Shown here: piece by piece, positions 1 through 8,828 of the stretch | Layout: every line of letters starts with the position of its first letter | Numbering within the stretch: the first letter of the stretch is position 1 | Position numbers and translations under genes: made by a program | The notes under the pieces: generated by a model | The model's database searches: none | What the model was told of the DNA's origin: nothing | What the model saw: only the letters and a program-made list of their open reading frames with translations | Origin: Pandoraea cepalis | GTDB lineage: Bacteria > Pseudomonadota > Gammaproteobacteria > Burkholderiales > Burkholderiaceae | DNA: 64,000 bases | NCBI RefSeq assembly: GCF_902459665.1 | Contig: NZ_CABPSL010000010.1 | Span: 62,001 to 126,000, forward strand | Direction of reading: 5' to 3'

Positions 1-4
1 TGTC

Positions 5-1504
5 ATGTCCCTACCCACCATTCCGCTGCTGATCGACGGCAAGCGCGTCGAGTCGAAGTCCTCGCAGTGGCGCGACGTTGTGAACCCGGCCACGCAGGAA
101 GTCGTCGCACGCGTGCCGTTTGCCACGACGGAAGAACTCGATGCCGCCGTGGCGTCGGCCAAGGCGGCCTACAAGGGCTGGCGCAATACGTCGCAAGCCA
201 ACCGCATGCGCGTGATGTTGCGCTTCCAGCAGTTGCTGCGCGAGCACACCGGCGAACTCGCCGAGTTGATCACGCGTGAGCACGGCAAGACGCTGCCCGA
301 CGCCGAAGGCGAAGTCGGACGCGGCCTCGAAGTCGTCGAACACGCATGCTCGATTGCCTCGCTGCAGTTGGGCGAGTACGCGCAGAACGCCGCGGGCGGC
401 GTTGACGTCTACACGCTGATCGAGCCGCTGGGGGTGTGCGCCGGGATCACCGCGTTCAACTTCCCGGTGATGCTGCCGTGCTTCATGTTCCCGCTGGCGG
501 TGGCCACCGGCAACACGTTCGTGCTCAAGCCGTCGGAGCAGGATCCGAGCGCGTCGTTGCGCCTGGCCGAACTCGCGCTCGAAGCCGGCCTGCCGCCGGG
601 CGTGCTCAATGTCGTGCATGGCGGGCCGGACATCGCCAACGGCATTTGCGATCACCCGGACATCAAGGCCGTGTCGTTCATCGGTTCGACGCATGTTGGC
701 ACGCATATCTATCGTCGCGCCTCGGAGGCGGGCAAGCGCTGCCAGGCGATGATGGGCGCGAAGAACCACTGCGTGATCCTGCCCGACGCGGATCGCGAGC
801 AGGCCATCAACCACCTGCTGGGCGCGGCGTTCGGCGCGGCGGGGCAGCGTTGCATGGCCACGTCCGTGGCGGTGCTCGTGGGCGAAGCGCGCGCGTGGGT
901 GCCTGAGCTGGTGGCGCGTGCGCGCGCACTCAAGGTGGGTCCGGGCTCGGACCGCACGGCGGATCTCGGCCCCGTGGTGTCGAAGCAGGCGCGTGCGCGC
1001 GTCGAGAAGCTCATCGGCGACGGCGTGGAGGAGGGCGCGAAACTGCTGCTCGACGGCCGCGGCCACACCGTCAAGGAAGCGCCCGATGGCAACTTCGTCG
1101 GTCCGACGATTTTCGACGATGTCACGGCCGACATGTCGATCTACCGCGACGAGATTTTCGGACCGGTGCTGTGCATGACGGGCGTCGATACGCTCGATGA
1201 AGCGATCGCCTTCGTCAACGCCAATCCCAATGGCAATGGCGTGGCGCTGTTCACGCAGGATGGCGGGGCGGCACGCCAGTTCCAGAACGAGATCGACGTT
1301 GGGCAGGTCGGGATCAACCTGCCGATTCCGGTGCCGGTCGCCTGGTTCAGCTTCACCGGGTCGCGTGCGTCGAAGCTGGGCGATCTGGGGCCGAACGGCA
1401 AACAGGCGATTCTGTTCTGGACGCAGACCAAGACCGTGACGGCACGCTGGCAAGCGCGCGGCACGGGCCCGGCGGGCGTGAACACGACGATCACGTTGAA
1501 GTAA
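5..1504 (+). CDS. mmsA: Methylmalonate-semialdehyde dehydrogenase (CoA-acylating)
   Basis: NAD-dependent enzyme of valine (and beta-alanine/inositol) breakdown that converts methylmalonate semialdehyde and CoA to propionyl-CoA. The 499-residue length is normal for the family. The ALDH fold is clear: FNFPVMLP near 151-158 and KPSE at 175-178 in the cofactor region, and FGAAGQRC with the catalytic Cys at 283. The strand before the Cys reads GAKNH (251-255), so the general-base Glu of hydrolytic aldehyde dehydrogenases is missing, as known for CoA-acylating MMSDH. It is followed 35 bp later by mmsB on the same strand. The first base of the gene is only 4 bp inside the window, so the promoter cannot be seen. 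Confidence 0.95.
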   Translation: MSLPTIPLLIDGKRVESKSSQWRDVVNPATQEVVARVPFATTEELDAAVASAKAAYKGWRNTSQANRMRVMLRFQQLLREHTGELAELITREHGKTLPDAEGEVGRGLEVVEHACSIASLQLGEYAQNAAGGVDVYTLIEPLGVCAGITAFNFPVMLPCFMFPLAVATGNTFVLKPSEQDPSASLRLAELALEAGLPPGVLNVVHGGPDIANGICDHPDIKAVSFIGSTHVGTHIYRRASEAGKRCQAMMGAKNHCVILPDADREQAINHLLGAAFGAAGQRCMATSVAVLVGEARAWVPELVARARALKVGPGSDRTADLGPVVSKQARARVEKLIGDGVEEGAKLLLDGRGHTVKEAPDGNFVGPTIFDDVTADMSIYRDEIFGPVLCMTGVDTLDEAIAFVNANPNGNGVALFTQDGGAARQFQNEIDVGQVGINLPIPVPVAWFSFTGSRASKLGDLGPNGKQAILFWTQTKTVTARWQARGTGPAGVNTTITLK

Positions 1505-1539
1505 CGCGCACGACGCTTTCGGAGATACGGAGACAGACG

Positions 1540-2469
1540 ATGGCTACGGAAACGCAACAAAAGGGCTGGCGTGTCGCCTTCATCGGGCTCGGCAACATGG
1601 GCGGACCGATGGCGGCGAATCTGGTGAAGGCGGGGCATGCGGTGCGCGGCTTCGATTTGTCGGACGCGGCGCTCGCGCGACTCACGGCGGCCGGTGGCAC
1701 GGCGGCCACTTCGATTGCCGACGCCGTGCGCAACGCTCAGGTGGTCATCACGATGCTGCCCGCCGGCGAACATGTGCTCGCGGCGTACGATGGCCCGGAC
1801 GGTGTGCTCGCGCACGCCGCGCCGGACGCCGTGCTGATCGACAGCAGCACGGTGCCGCCGGAAATTCCACGCCAGTTGGCTGCGCTCGCGCGTCCGGGCA
1901 CGCCGTTGCTCGACGCGCCGGTCTCCGGCGGCACGGCGGGGGCGGCCGCGGGCACGCTCACGTTCATGGTGGGCGGCGATGCGGCGCTCGTCGAGCGCAT
2001 GCGGCCGCTGCTCGGCAACATGGGACGGGCGATTCATCACGGCGGGCCGCTGGGCGCGGGGCAGACGCTCAAGCTGTGCAACAACATGCTGCTGGGTATT
2101 CTGATGGCGGGCACGAGTGAGGCGCTGCGTCTGGGGATCGCCAACGGACTCGACCCGAAGGTGCTCTCGGCCGTCATGCAGCAAAGCTCCGGGCGAAACT
2201 GGACGCTGGAGGTCTACAACCCGTGTCCGGGCGTGATGGAGAATGCGGCGTCGTCGCGGGGTTACACCGGCGGTTTTGCCACGGATCTGATGGCGAAAGA
2301 CTTGCGTCTCGCCCACGGGGCGGCGGCGGCCGCCGACGTGGCGACCCCGCTCGGCGATCTGGCGCGGCGCATCTTCGAGGTGCATCGGGCCAACGGGCAC
2401 GGCGCGCTCGACTTCTCGAGCATTTTCCAGGACCCGGTCACGCTGGCGCAGGCATTGGCCGTGAAGTAA
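1540..2469 (+). CDS. mmsB: 3-Hydroxyisobutyrate dehydrogenase
   Basis: Oxidises 3-hydroxyisobutyrate to methylmalonate semialdehyde, the step just before MmsA, so the two genes form a valine-degradation pair. Residues 16-25 (GLGNMGGPMA) are the dinucleotide-binding turn, DAPVSGG at 125-131 is the substrate loop, and LKLCNN carries the expected catalytic Lys at 178. The 309 residues are a little over the usual 295 because of a short N-terminal extension before the Rossmann strand. The start follows GGAGATACGGAGAC, which supplies a ribosome site. A strong hairpin terminator follows the stop codon. Confidence 0.95.
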   Translation: MATETQQKGWRVAFIGLGNMGGPMAANLVKAGHAVRGFDLSDAALARLTAAGGTAATSIADAVRNAQVVITMLPAGEHVLAAYDGPDGVLAHAAPDAVLIDSSTVPPEIPRQLAALARPGTPLLDAPVSGGTAGAAAGTLTFMVGGDAALVERMRPLLGNMGRAIHHGGPLGAGQTLKLCNNMLLGILMAGTSEALRLGIANGLDPKVLSAVMQQSSGRNWTLEVYNPCPGVMENAASSRGYTGGFATDLMAKDLRLAHGAAAAADVATPLGDLARRIFEVHRANGHGALDFSSIFQDPVTLAQALAVK

Positions 2470-2492
2470 CGGTTGTCCGGCAAGGCCATTGA

Positions 2493-2524
2493 AACGCCCG
2501 TCGGCTTAGCGGCCGACGGGCGTT
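2493..2524 (+). terminator. Terminator after mmsAB
   Basis: A perfect 13-bp stem (AACGCCCGTCGGC and its complement) with a 6-nt loop lies 24 bp after the mmsB stop and is followed by a moderately T-rich stretch. It also lies just past the 3' end of the convergent lipoprotein gene, so it may act in both directions. Confidence 0.75.
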
Positions 2525-2555
2525 GTCTTTGCGGATCACGGCAGCCGTGTCGACG

Positions 2556-2978
2556 TCAGCCAGCGATCATGCGATGCAGTTGGTCGAGTTCCTGGTTGAC
2601 GGCGCGTTGCTCGTCGCCCGACAGGCCGCCGCCGTGTTGCGCGGCCATGTCGCGGGTTTCCTGCGCAATGGCGTCAAGGCGGCGGTGCAACGCATAGCCG
2701 CGCGGCGGCGGATAATAGCCTTGGTTGACGTGATTGTCGATGTCGCGCGATTCATTGCCGATACGGCGGTCGATCTGCTCGCGACGTTGCACGGCCACGG
2801 TATGCGGGTCCGGCGCCACGATGACGCGCGCCGCAGGCGCTTGACGCGGCGGTTCGACCACGCAGCCCGACAGACTGCCGAGCACGCCGGCGAGTCCGGT
2901 CAGCAGCGCGATGGCTGCCAGTCCGCGTAGCTTGCCGGTCCCCCCGGCGGTGTGAGGCGTGAGGTATGGGACGTTCAT
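2556..2978 (-). CDS. Small outer-membrane-type lipoprotein, function unknown
   Basis: A 140-residue protein with a hydrophobic signal (residues 17-35) ending in the lipobox LSGC, lipidated Cys at 39. The mature part is polar and helical: a QRREQIDRRIGNE stretch, a Pro/Tyr patch (YYPPPRGY) and a C-terminal helix of Gln/Glu-rich character. I do not recognise a named family. The frame is open 28 codons further upstream, but the internal ATG at 2978 places the signal peptide at the N-terminus and has AGGA upstream, so it is preferred. It diverges from the bestrophin-like gene. Confidence 0.75.
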   Translation of the reverse strand: MNVPYLTPHTAGGTGKLRGLAAIALLTGLAGVLGSLSGCVVEPPRQAPAARVIVAPDPHTVAVQRREQIDRRIGNESRDIDNHVNQGYYPPPRGYALHRRLDAIAQETRDMAAQHGGGLSGDEQRAVNQELDQLHRMIAG

Positions 2979-3166
2979 GATCGTTATTGAGTCCTGGTGT
3001 ACGCCAAGGCGGCGTAATGCGATTTTCGCCAGCCGTCCGAGCGGCGCACAGCGATGTTGCAATCGGTTGCAACCATTTCAAACCGGCCGATATGGGCGTA
3101 TCATCCCGGCGCAACGGCTCCCCCCACAGCCAGTCCTTCCGCGCTTGCGAGCGCCTCCATTCCCCC

Positions 3167-4081
3167 ATGATCGTCCGACCCAATCTGAACTGGCTGCGCA
3201 TGCTCTTTGTCGTGCGCGGCTCGATCGTTCCCAAGATTGCCCCGCAGCTCATTTTCACCACCCTCATCTCGATCGCCGTCACGTTGGCCCACGGACGCGT
3301 CTTCGAATGGAAGATTCCGCTCACGTTCGTGCCGTTCTCGCTGATCGGCATCACGCTCGCGATTTTCCTCGGCTTTCGCAATACCACGAGCTACGCCCGC
3401 TACTGGGAAGCCCGGATGCTCTGGGGCAGCGTGCTCAATGAGACGCGCGCGCTGGCCCGTCAGTCGATGACGCTGGTGTCCGATACCTCGGAATCGTCGC
3501 GCTTCGTCGCCTATCTCATCGCCTTCGTACACGGCATGCGCCATCAGTTGCGCGGCACGGACCCGCAGGCCGACTTCGAACGGCTGCTCGACAAAACGGA
3601 CGTGGCCTGCCTCGCCCGCAAGCAGTTCAAGCCCATCGCGATCCTGCTCATGGCGGGCGAATGGCTCCGGGAACGCCGCTCGCGCGGGCAGATCGAAGCG
3701 CCGCTCGCGCAGGTCATGGAGATGCATCTGGATCGGCTCGGCGAAGCCATCGGCGGCTGCGAGCGCATCGCCACCACGCCGATCCCGTTCACTTACGGTG
3801 TGATCCTGCACCGCGTGACCTATCTCTACAGTCTGCTGCTGCCCTTCGGTCTGGTCGATTCGATCGGTCCGATGACGCCGGTGGTCGTGGCCTTCCTCTC
3901 GTACACCTTCTTCGCGCTCGAAGCGGTCAGCGCCGAAATCGAGGAGCCGTTCGGGCTGGAGCCGAACGATCTCGCGCTCAACGCCATGTCCGAGACCATC
4001 GAGCAATCGCTGCGGGAAATCCTCCATCGCCAGCACACGGCCCGCCTGCGCCCACGCAACGAACATCACATCATTACCTGA
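3167..4081 (+). CDS. Bestrophin-like (UPF0187/YneE family) anion channel
   Basis: 304-residue inner-membrane protein. The N-terminus IVRPNLNWLRML, the hydrophobic segments around residues 20-75 and 200-245, and the RNTTSYARYWEAR stretch (about residues 69-81) are hallmarks of the prokaryotic bestrophin homologues, pentameric ion channels. The frame extends 60 codons upstream, but that part is low-complexity, basic and lacks family similarity, so the ATG at 3167 is chosen. It stands alone: divergent from the lipoprotein and 55 bp ahead of the ArsR-type gene. The ion carried cannot be told from sequence. Confidence 0.85.
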   Translation: MIVRPNLNWLRMLFVVRGSIVPKIAPQLIFTTLISIAVTLAHGRVFEWKIPLTFVPFSLIGITLAIFLGFRNTTSYARYWEARMLWGSVLNETRALARQSMTLVSDTSESSRFVAYLIAFVHGMRHQLRGTDPQADFERLLDKTDVACLARKQFKPIAILLMAGEWLRERRSRGQIEAPLAQVMEMHLDRLGEAIGGCERIATTPIPFTYGVILHRVTYLYSLLLPFGLVDSIGPMTPVVVAFLSYTFFALEAVSAEIEEPFGLEPNDLALNAMSETIEQSLREILHRQHTARLRPRNEHHIIT

Positions 4082-4101
4082 CGATTCTGATACTAAAGTC
4101 C

Positions 4102-4136
4102 TTGCTTTACTTTTTTGAGCGCCTATACTCAAGTAC
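4102..4136 (+). promoter_or_regulatory. Promoter of the ArsR-type gene, probably giving a leaderless mRNA
   Basis: TTGCTT (4102-4107) and TATACT (4124-4129) are spaced by 16 bp, a good sigma-70 match in a locally AT-rich patch. The expected transcription start falls at about 4136-4137, which is the A of the ATG. TACTCAAGTA (4126-4135), a TACT/AGTA dyad, overlaps the -10 and could be the autoregulatory operator. Confidence 0.55.
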
Positions 4137-4493
4137 ATGCTTGACCATGACATCACCCTCGATCTGACCTTTCAGGCGCTGGCCGACGCGTCACGCCGCG
4201 CGATGCTTGCGCGGCTGGCGCAGGGGCCGGCGTCGGTGAGCGCGCTCGCGCAGCCGCTGGCGATGTCGTTGCAGGCGGTCATGCAGCACCTGGCCGTACT
4301 TGAGAGTGCGGGGCTGGTGCGAACGGAAAAGGCCGGACGCGTGCGAACGTGCCGGATCGAACCCCAGGCGCTGAGCCTTGCCGAGCGATGGATTCATCAG
4401 CGCCGTCACGAGTGGGAGGGCCATCTCGACCGATTGGGCGAGTATCTGGCCAGCCTGCCGCCCGAAGGAGGAGTTCATGAGGACAGCCAGTGA
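4137..4493 (+). CDS. ArsR/SmtB-family HTH transcriptional regulator
   Basis: 118-residue winged-helix repressor. Residues 8-90 hold the fold: LADASRRAMLARL for helix 1 and LAQPLAMSLQAVMQHLAVLE for the recognition helix-turn-helix. No metal-binding Cys pair of the classic ArsR type is present, so it belongs with the SdpR/YczG-like branch that is typically paired with AHSA1-domain proteins. It overlaps the next gene by 17 bp, indicating translational coupling. There is no Shine-Dalgarno sequence and the promoter lies directly upstream. Confidence 0.9.
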   Translation: MLDHDITLDLTFQALADASRRAMLARLAQGPASVSALAQPLAMSLQAVMQHLAVLESAGLVRTEKAGRVRTCRIEPQALSLAERWIHQRRHEWEGHLDRLGEYLASLPPEGGVHEDSQ

Positions 4494-5424
4494 AGCCATA
4501 CCCGAAACGCAGCCGCGTCCGTTGAGCGTTGGTCGGACTTACGCAACCACGCGCGAAACCGTATTTCTCGCCTGGACCCGCACCGATGCCGTGAAGCGAT
4601 GGTTTTGCCCGACCGGCTACACCGTGCCCGAAGCGAAGATCGATGCCCGCGTGGGTGGCGTTTTCGACCTGCGCATGCAATCGCCCGAAGGGGAGTCGCA
4701 TTGGATTCGCGGGCGTTTCATCGAGATCGACGCTCCGGCACGTCTGGTGATCGACATGGAAGTGACCGACGCGAAGGGACAGGCGCTGTTCGGCGCGCGC
4801 ACGACGGCGCAATTCACGGAAGTGGGGCAAGGCACGCGGTTGGATGTCGAGCAGCGCTACACCGTTCACGATCCCGCGTTCGCCTGGATGCCCGCTGGGG
4901 CCGGTCAGGGCTGGGCACAGACGCTCGATAAGCTGGGCCGCGAGGTCATGCGCGACGCGGAGGCGCCAACGCAGCGCAGTGTGGTGCATGCGACCTTTCG
5001 CATCGAGCGTCAGTACGCCGCGTCGCCTGCGCGCGTGTACCGTGCGCTGACCGAGCGCGACGCCAAGGATCGCTGGTTCGCCAGAAGCGATGGCCTGACG
5101 TTGCTCGAGCGCTCCATGGATGTGCGCCCCGGCGGCCGCGAGGTGGCGAAAGGGCAGTGGGCAAGCGGCATGGTGTCCACGTTCGACGCGCTGTACTTCG
5201 ATGTCGTGCCCGATGCGCGGCTTGTCTACACCTACGAGATGCATCTGGATACGCGCAAGATCTCGGTGTCGCTCGCGACGATCGATCTTCGTGCGCATGA
5301 TGGCGGCACGCAACTCGTCATGACCGAGCAGGGCGCGTTCCTGGACGGCTACGACGACGCGGGATCGCGCGAACGCGGTACCCAGCAGTTGCTCGATGCC
5401 CTCGGCGCCTCGCTCGTCGACTGA
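4477..5424 (+). CDS. Tandem AHSA1/SRPBCC-domain protein
   Basis: 315 residues made of two START-like (SRPBCC, Aha1-C-like) domains, about residues 15-155 and 165-310. Each begins with the typical R-x-Y-A-(T/A)-(T/S)-R/P-x-x-V-(F/Y)-x-A strand and has the KRWF/DRWF motif. Most partners of ArsR-type regulators carry one such domain; here two are fused. The start at 4477 follows GGAGG with good spacing. Earlier in-frame starts lie deep inside the regulator gene and are rejected. Ligand and role are unknown; the pair is commonly annotated as a regulator with its polyketide-cyclase-like partner. Confidence 0.85.
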   Translation: MRTASEAIPETQPRPLSVGRTYATTRETVFLAWTRTDAVKRWFCPTGYTVPEAKIDARVGGVFDLRMQSPEGESHWIRGRFIEIDAPARLVIDMEVTDAKGQALFGARTTAQFTEVGQGTRLDVEQRYTVHDPAFAWMPAGAGQGWAQTLDKLGREVMRDAEAPTQRSVVHATFRIERQYAASPARVYRALTERDAKDRWFARSDGLTLLERSMDVRPGGREVAKGQWASGMVSTFDALYFDVVPDARLVYTYEMHLDTRKISVSLATIDLRAHDGGTQLVMTEQGAFLDGYDDAGSRERGTQQLLDALGASLVD

Positions 5425-5660
5425 GCCCCCACCCGCACGTTTGCCCAACGCTTACGACGCCGCTGTGCCCCGTTTCCCGGGGGGCAGCGGTGTTCGTCGC
5501 AGCGCGATTGCCCCATTGTGGTGCGTCGATTCTCATCGAAAGCCGCAATAGTTCCTCGACAAATATCGCGTTTTTCATCTCGGCGGCGAGTTCTAGACTT
5601 CCTTCCATCGACGGCGCAATTGAAAACAAAGTCGTCGCAAACTAGACAGGAGTTAAGAAA

Positions 5661-6068
5661 ATGAACCGCAAGAACATCGCAATCGCCCTTATTGCCGCCG
5701 TGGCTTCGTTCGGTGCTGTAGCCAGCAACGCTGCCGAGAACGGCAACAACTACCCCGAGATCGCCTCGCAAGGTCAGCCGCTCACGCGTGCCGCCGTGTT
5801 GGCTGATCTGGCACAGGCCCGCGCTCAAGGGCTGATCCCGAACGGTGACGCCGACTATCCGGTCTATGTCGCTTCGGCCTCGACCAAGAGCCGCGCCGAC
5901 GTGAAGGCCGAACTGGCGCAGGCACGCGCGCAAGGCCTTGTGCCGCAGAACGACGTCGACTACCCGATCGTCGCCTCGCAAGGCCCGAGCGCCACGCGCG
6001 CTGGCGTGAAGCAGGAACTGGCGCGTGCCCGCGCCGCAGGTGAGCTGAACGTCAGCCAAGGCAGCTGA
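5661..6068 (+). CDS. DUF4148 exported repeat protein
   Basis: 135-residue secreted protein with a signal peptide (residues 1-24, AASFGAVASNAA). The mature part is three copies of a short unit built on (V/A)x(A/Q)(E/D)LAxARAxGL followed, in the first two, by a Pro-Asn/Gln-(G)-Asp-x-Asp-Tyr-Pro turn. This is the DUF4148 pattern that is abundant and multi-copy in Burkholderiaceae; function is unknown. The start follows GACAGGAG. The upstream 230 bp is AT-richer than the surroundings and probably carries a strong promoter. A strong terminator follows. Confidence 0.85.
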   Translation: MNRKNIAIALIAAVASFGAVASNAAENGNNYPEIASQGQPLTRAAVLADLAQARAQGLIPNGDADYPVYVASASTKSRADVKAELAQARAQGLVPQNDVDYPIVASQGPSATRAGVKQELARARAAGELNVSQGS

Positions 6069-6098
6069 TCGCCGGCCGGCTGTCGCCGTAACGTCAAA

Positions 6099-6134
6099 AG
6101 CCGTCCCGAGGGAAAATCCTCGGGACGGCTTTTT
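6099..6134. terminator. Bidirectional terminator between DUF4148 gene and kef
   Basis: A 13-bp perfect stem (AGCCGTCCCGAGG and complement), loop GAAAAT, flanked by AAA on the left and TTTTT on the right, so it fits intrinsic termination on both strands between convergent genes. Confidence 0.85.
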
Positions 6135-6162
6135 GTTCGTCCGACGAATCGAGATTGGGCGC

Positions 6163-8082
6163 TCAGGCGCGGCGGTCTTCGGCCGCGGGCGTGTCCGGGG
6201 TTCGTGACGCCAGTGCGTCGGTGGGCGTCGGGGCAGGGGCCGTGTCGGGCGCGCGCTCGCCGTCCCAACCGAACGTGACGTGTCGCCGCGCATGACGCTG
6301 CTCGCGCTCGCGTGCCATCTGCTCTTCGAACTGGCGGCGGCCTTCCTTGGCGGTGGCGACCATCGCCTTGCGATCCTGGTAAGCGGGATACATCTCGTCG
6401 GTCAGTTGCAGATTGGCGCGCCGGAAGGCCATCGCCGCCTCTCTCGCCTCGGCCGCCGGCCAGCCCAGGGTTTCAAGCACCGACCGCGCACTGCGCAACG
6501 ACGACTCGAAGACTTCCCGTTCAATGTGTTCGACGCCACGATCGCGAAGCTGGAACAGATGGCCGACGTTGCGCGCCCGCGCCACGATGGGCACGTCGGG
6601 GAAGTGTTCGCGCAACAGGTCGACGATTTCCAGGGACTGATCGACGTCGTCCACGGCGACGACTACCGCGCGGGCATGTGCCACGCCCGCGATACGCAGC
6701 AGATCGAGCCGTGTCGCGTCGCCGTAGAACACCCGGAAGCCAAACTGGCGCAGGCTCTCGATGGTGTCGGGATCGTGATCGAGCACGGTCACCGAAACGC
6801 CCTGCGGCACCAGCGTGCGGCCAACGATTTGCCCGTAGCGTCCAAAGCCGCAGATCACGACGCTGGCCGACTGCGGCTCGTCGATCTCTGCCATGCGGGG
6901 CGATCCCGTCACGCTGTAGCGCGGCAGCAGCCACTTGTCGATGCCCACGAGCAGCAGCGGCGAGACCAGCATCGAGAGCGCGACGGCGCCGATGAGGAAC
7001 GACGACACCGCCGGAGGCAGCACTTGCGGTCCGGCCGACTGGAACACCACGAAGGCGAATTCACCGCCCTGTGCCAGCAGCAGCGTGAAGATCGGCCGTT
7101 CTTGATAGGGCAGTTGCATCCACCGCGACACCCCGTAGATGGCCAGTCCTTTGAGCGCCATGAAGCCGATGACGACGGCGATCATGCGCAGCGGTTGCGC
7201 GAGCAGCACACCGAAGTCGATGCTCATGCCGACGGCAATGAAGAACAGCCCGAGCAGAAGCCCCTTGAACGGTTCGATGTCGGTTTCCAGCTCCCGCCGG
7301 TATTCGCTCTCGGCAAGCAGCACGCCGGCGAGGAACGCGCCGAGCGCCATCGACAGGCCGACCCATTGCATCAGTGCCGCGATGGCGACGACGAGCAACA
7401 GCGACGCCGCCGTGAAAATCTCCGGCGTGCGGCTGTTGGCGATCCAGCGCAGCAGCGGGCGCAACGCCAGCCGCCCGCCAAGGATGATCGCCGCAATCAC
7501 GCCGACGATTTTCAGGGCTTCGAGCGCGCGCGCCGTCCCGGTCATCACGTGGCTGTCGAAAGAATTGGCCAGCAAGGGTAGCAGCGCGAGGATCGGGATC
7601 GCGGCAACGTCCTGGAACAGCAGGATCGAAAAGCCCGCCTGGCCGCTCGGGGTGCCGAGCAGATTGCGCTCGGCCATCACCTGCAAGGCGATCGCGGTCG
7701 ACGAGAGCGCGAGGCCCAGGGCCGCGACGAGGGCGATACGCCACGGCGCGCCGAGTGCGACGCCCGCCGCGAAGAGCAGCACCGCGCACCCGACGACCTG
7801 CGCCGAGCCCCATCCGAAGATCGGCCGTCGCAGATTCCACAGGCGTCGTGGTTCCAGTTCGAGGCCGACAAGAAAAAGCATGAGCACCACACCGAATTCG
7901 GCGAAATGCAGCACGTCTTCGACGCGCGCGACAAGACCGAGTCCCCAGGGGCCGATGGCGATCCCGGCGGCGAGATAGCCGATGATCGCGCCGAGTCCCA
8001 GCGCACGCGACAGCGGCACGACAATGACCGCCGCGGCAAGGTAGATCAGGCTGGCAAGCAACCAGGCCGGCACGTGTTCCAT
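6163..8082 (-). CDS. Kef-type K+/H+ antiporter with TrkA-N domain
   Basis: 639-residue monovalent cation:proton antiporter of the CPA2 family. Twelve or so membrane segments fill residues 5-380, including QDVAAIP at 157-163 in the ion path. A Rossmann TrkA-N domain follows from about 405, with GFGRYG at 412-417 and the second-strand Asp at 435. The charged tail (580-639) is unlike E. coli KefB/C. The start is set by GGGAGGG eight bases upstream of an ATG that shares one base (TGATG) with the stop of the KefF-like gene. In E. coli the KefF/KefG subunit activates glutathione-gated K+ efflux during electrophile stress; the same pairing is inferred here. Confidence 0.9.
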   Translation of the reverse strand: MEHVPAWLLASLIYLAAAVIVVPLSRALGLGAIIGYLAAGIAIGPWGLGLVARVEDVLHFAEFGVVLMLFLVGLELEPRRLWNLRRPIFGWGSAQVVGCAVLLFAAGVALGAPWRIALVAALGLALSSTAIALQVMAERNLLGTPSGQAGFSILLFQDVAAIPILALLPLLANSFDSHVMTGTARALEALKIVGVIAAIILGGRLALRPLLRWIANSRTPEIFTAASLLLVVAIAALMQWVGLSMALGAFLAGVLLAESEYRRELETDIEPFKGLLLGLFFIAVGMSIDFGVLLAQPLRMIAVVIGFMALKGLAIYGVSRWMQLPYQERPIFTLLLAQGGEFAFVVFQSAGPQVLPPAVSSFLIGAVALSMLVSPLLLVGIDKWLLPRYSVTGSPRMAEIDEPQSASVVICGFGRYGQIVGRTLVPQGVSVTVLDHDPDTIESLRQFGFRVFYGDATRLDLLRIAGVAHARAVVVAVDDVDQSLEIVDLLREHFPDVPIVARARNVGHLFQLRDRGVEHIEREVFESSLRSARSVLETLGWPAAEAREAAMAFRRANLQLTDEMYPAYQDRKAMVATAKEGRRQFEEQMAREREQRHARRHVTFGWDGERAPDTAPAPTPTDALASRTPDTPAAEDRRA

Positions 8083-8828
8083 CAGGCGGCCCTCCCTGAG
8101 CTTGCATTCGTGGTGCCGGCCACGTCGGCGACGCCGGTTGCGCAGCGCGGACGATCCGCGACCGGAATGTCCTGACACTCGGGCGCGTCTGCCATGGAAA
8201 TCAGCTCGGGCCATTGCGGGTACGTGGCAAGCTTGCCGGCAAACGCGCTCACGTGGGCATCGAGTGCGGCATCGTCGCTGCGTCGCGCGCCAAAGAACAC
8301 GTGCGGGGGCAGGAAGCGCATGTTGCACAGGCGCGCCATCTGCTCGTAGGGCGGCAGGAACGCCGAGAACTCGTGCTCGTTGTAGCCCTCGGGGCGATAG
8401 CTCGCCTGTGGCCCGCCGGCACTCGCCACGAGCCAGAAGTCCTTGTTCGCGAGCGCATGTCCGTCATGGCCGTACGCCCAGCCCCACGACAGCACTTCGT
8501 CGAGCCAGAGCTTCTGCAACGGCGGCATGCTGTACCAGTAGATCGGATGGACGAGCACGACCAGGTCGGCACGCGCCACGCGCTGTTGTTCGGCCGCAAT
8601 GTCGATGCTGAAGTCGGGATACGTCGAGTACAGGTCGTTGACGTCGACACCTGCGATGCTGCGAGCGGCGTCGAGCAGGCGGTGATTGACGCGAGAGTCG
8701 CGCCAGCGCGGGTGCGCCACGATGACATAGACGGCTCGCGTCGGCGCATCGTGACGGGGCGCGCCGTCGATGTCCGGGACGGCGGTGGGGAGAGGGGAAG
8801 GCGCGGGGGCAGTCATGCGGGGGAGCAT
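8082..8828 (-). CDS. KefF/KefG-like NAD(P)H oxidoreductase, Kef ancillary protein
   Basis: 248-residue flavodoxin-like quinone reductase. VIVAHPRWRDSRVN (about 36-49) is the FMN phosphate loop, HPIYWYSMPPLQKLWLDEVLSWGWAYG (about 93-119) the family core, and SAGGPQASY the flavin-contact loop. It is longer than E. coli KefF (176) because of a Pro/Ala N-terminal extension and a C-terminal tail containing two Cys. Two close ATG codons (8828 and 8816) are possible starts and neither has a clear ribosome site. Its stop overlaps the antiporter start, so the two are co-translated. Confidence 0.88.
   Translation of the reverse strand: MLPRMTAPAPSPLPTAVPDIDGAPRHDAPTRAVYVIVAHPRWRDSRVNHRLLDAARSIAGVDVNDLYSTYPDFSIDIAAEQQRVARADLVVLVHPIYWYSMPPLQKLWLDEVLSWGWAYGHDGHALANKDFWLVASAGGPQASYRPEGYNEHEFSAFLPPYEQMARLCNMRFLPPHVFFGARRSDDAALDAHVSAFAGKLATYPQWPELISMADAPECQDIPVADRPRCATGVADVAGTTNASSGRAA

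Noticed and set aside
6280-7581. Long plus-strand frame (433 codons) opposite the Kef antiporter
   Set aside because: Arg/His-rich product typical of antisense frames in GC-rich genes; no ribosome site or motif.
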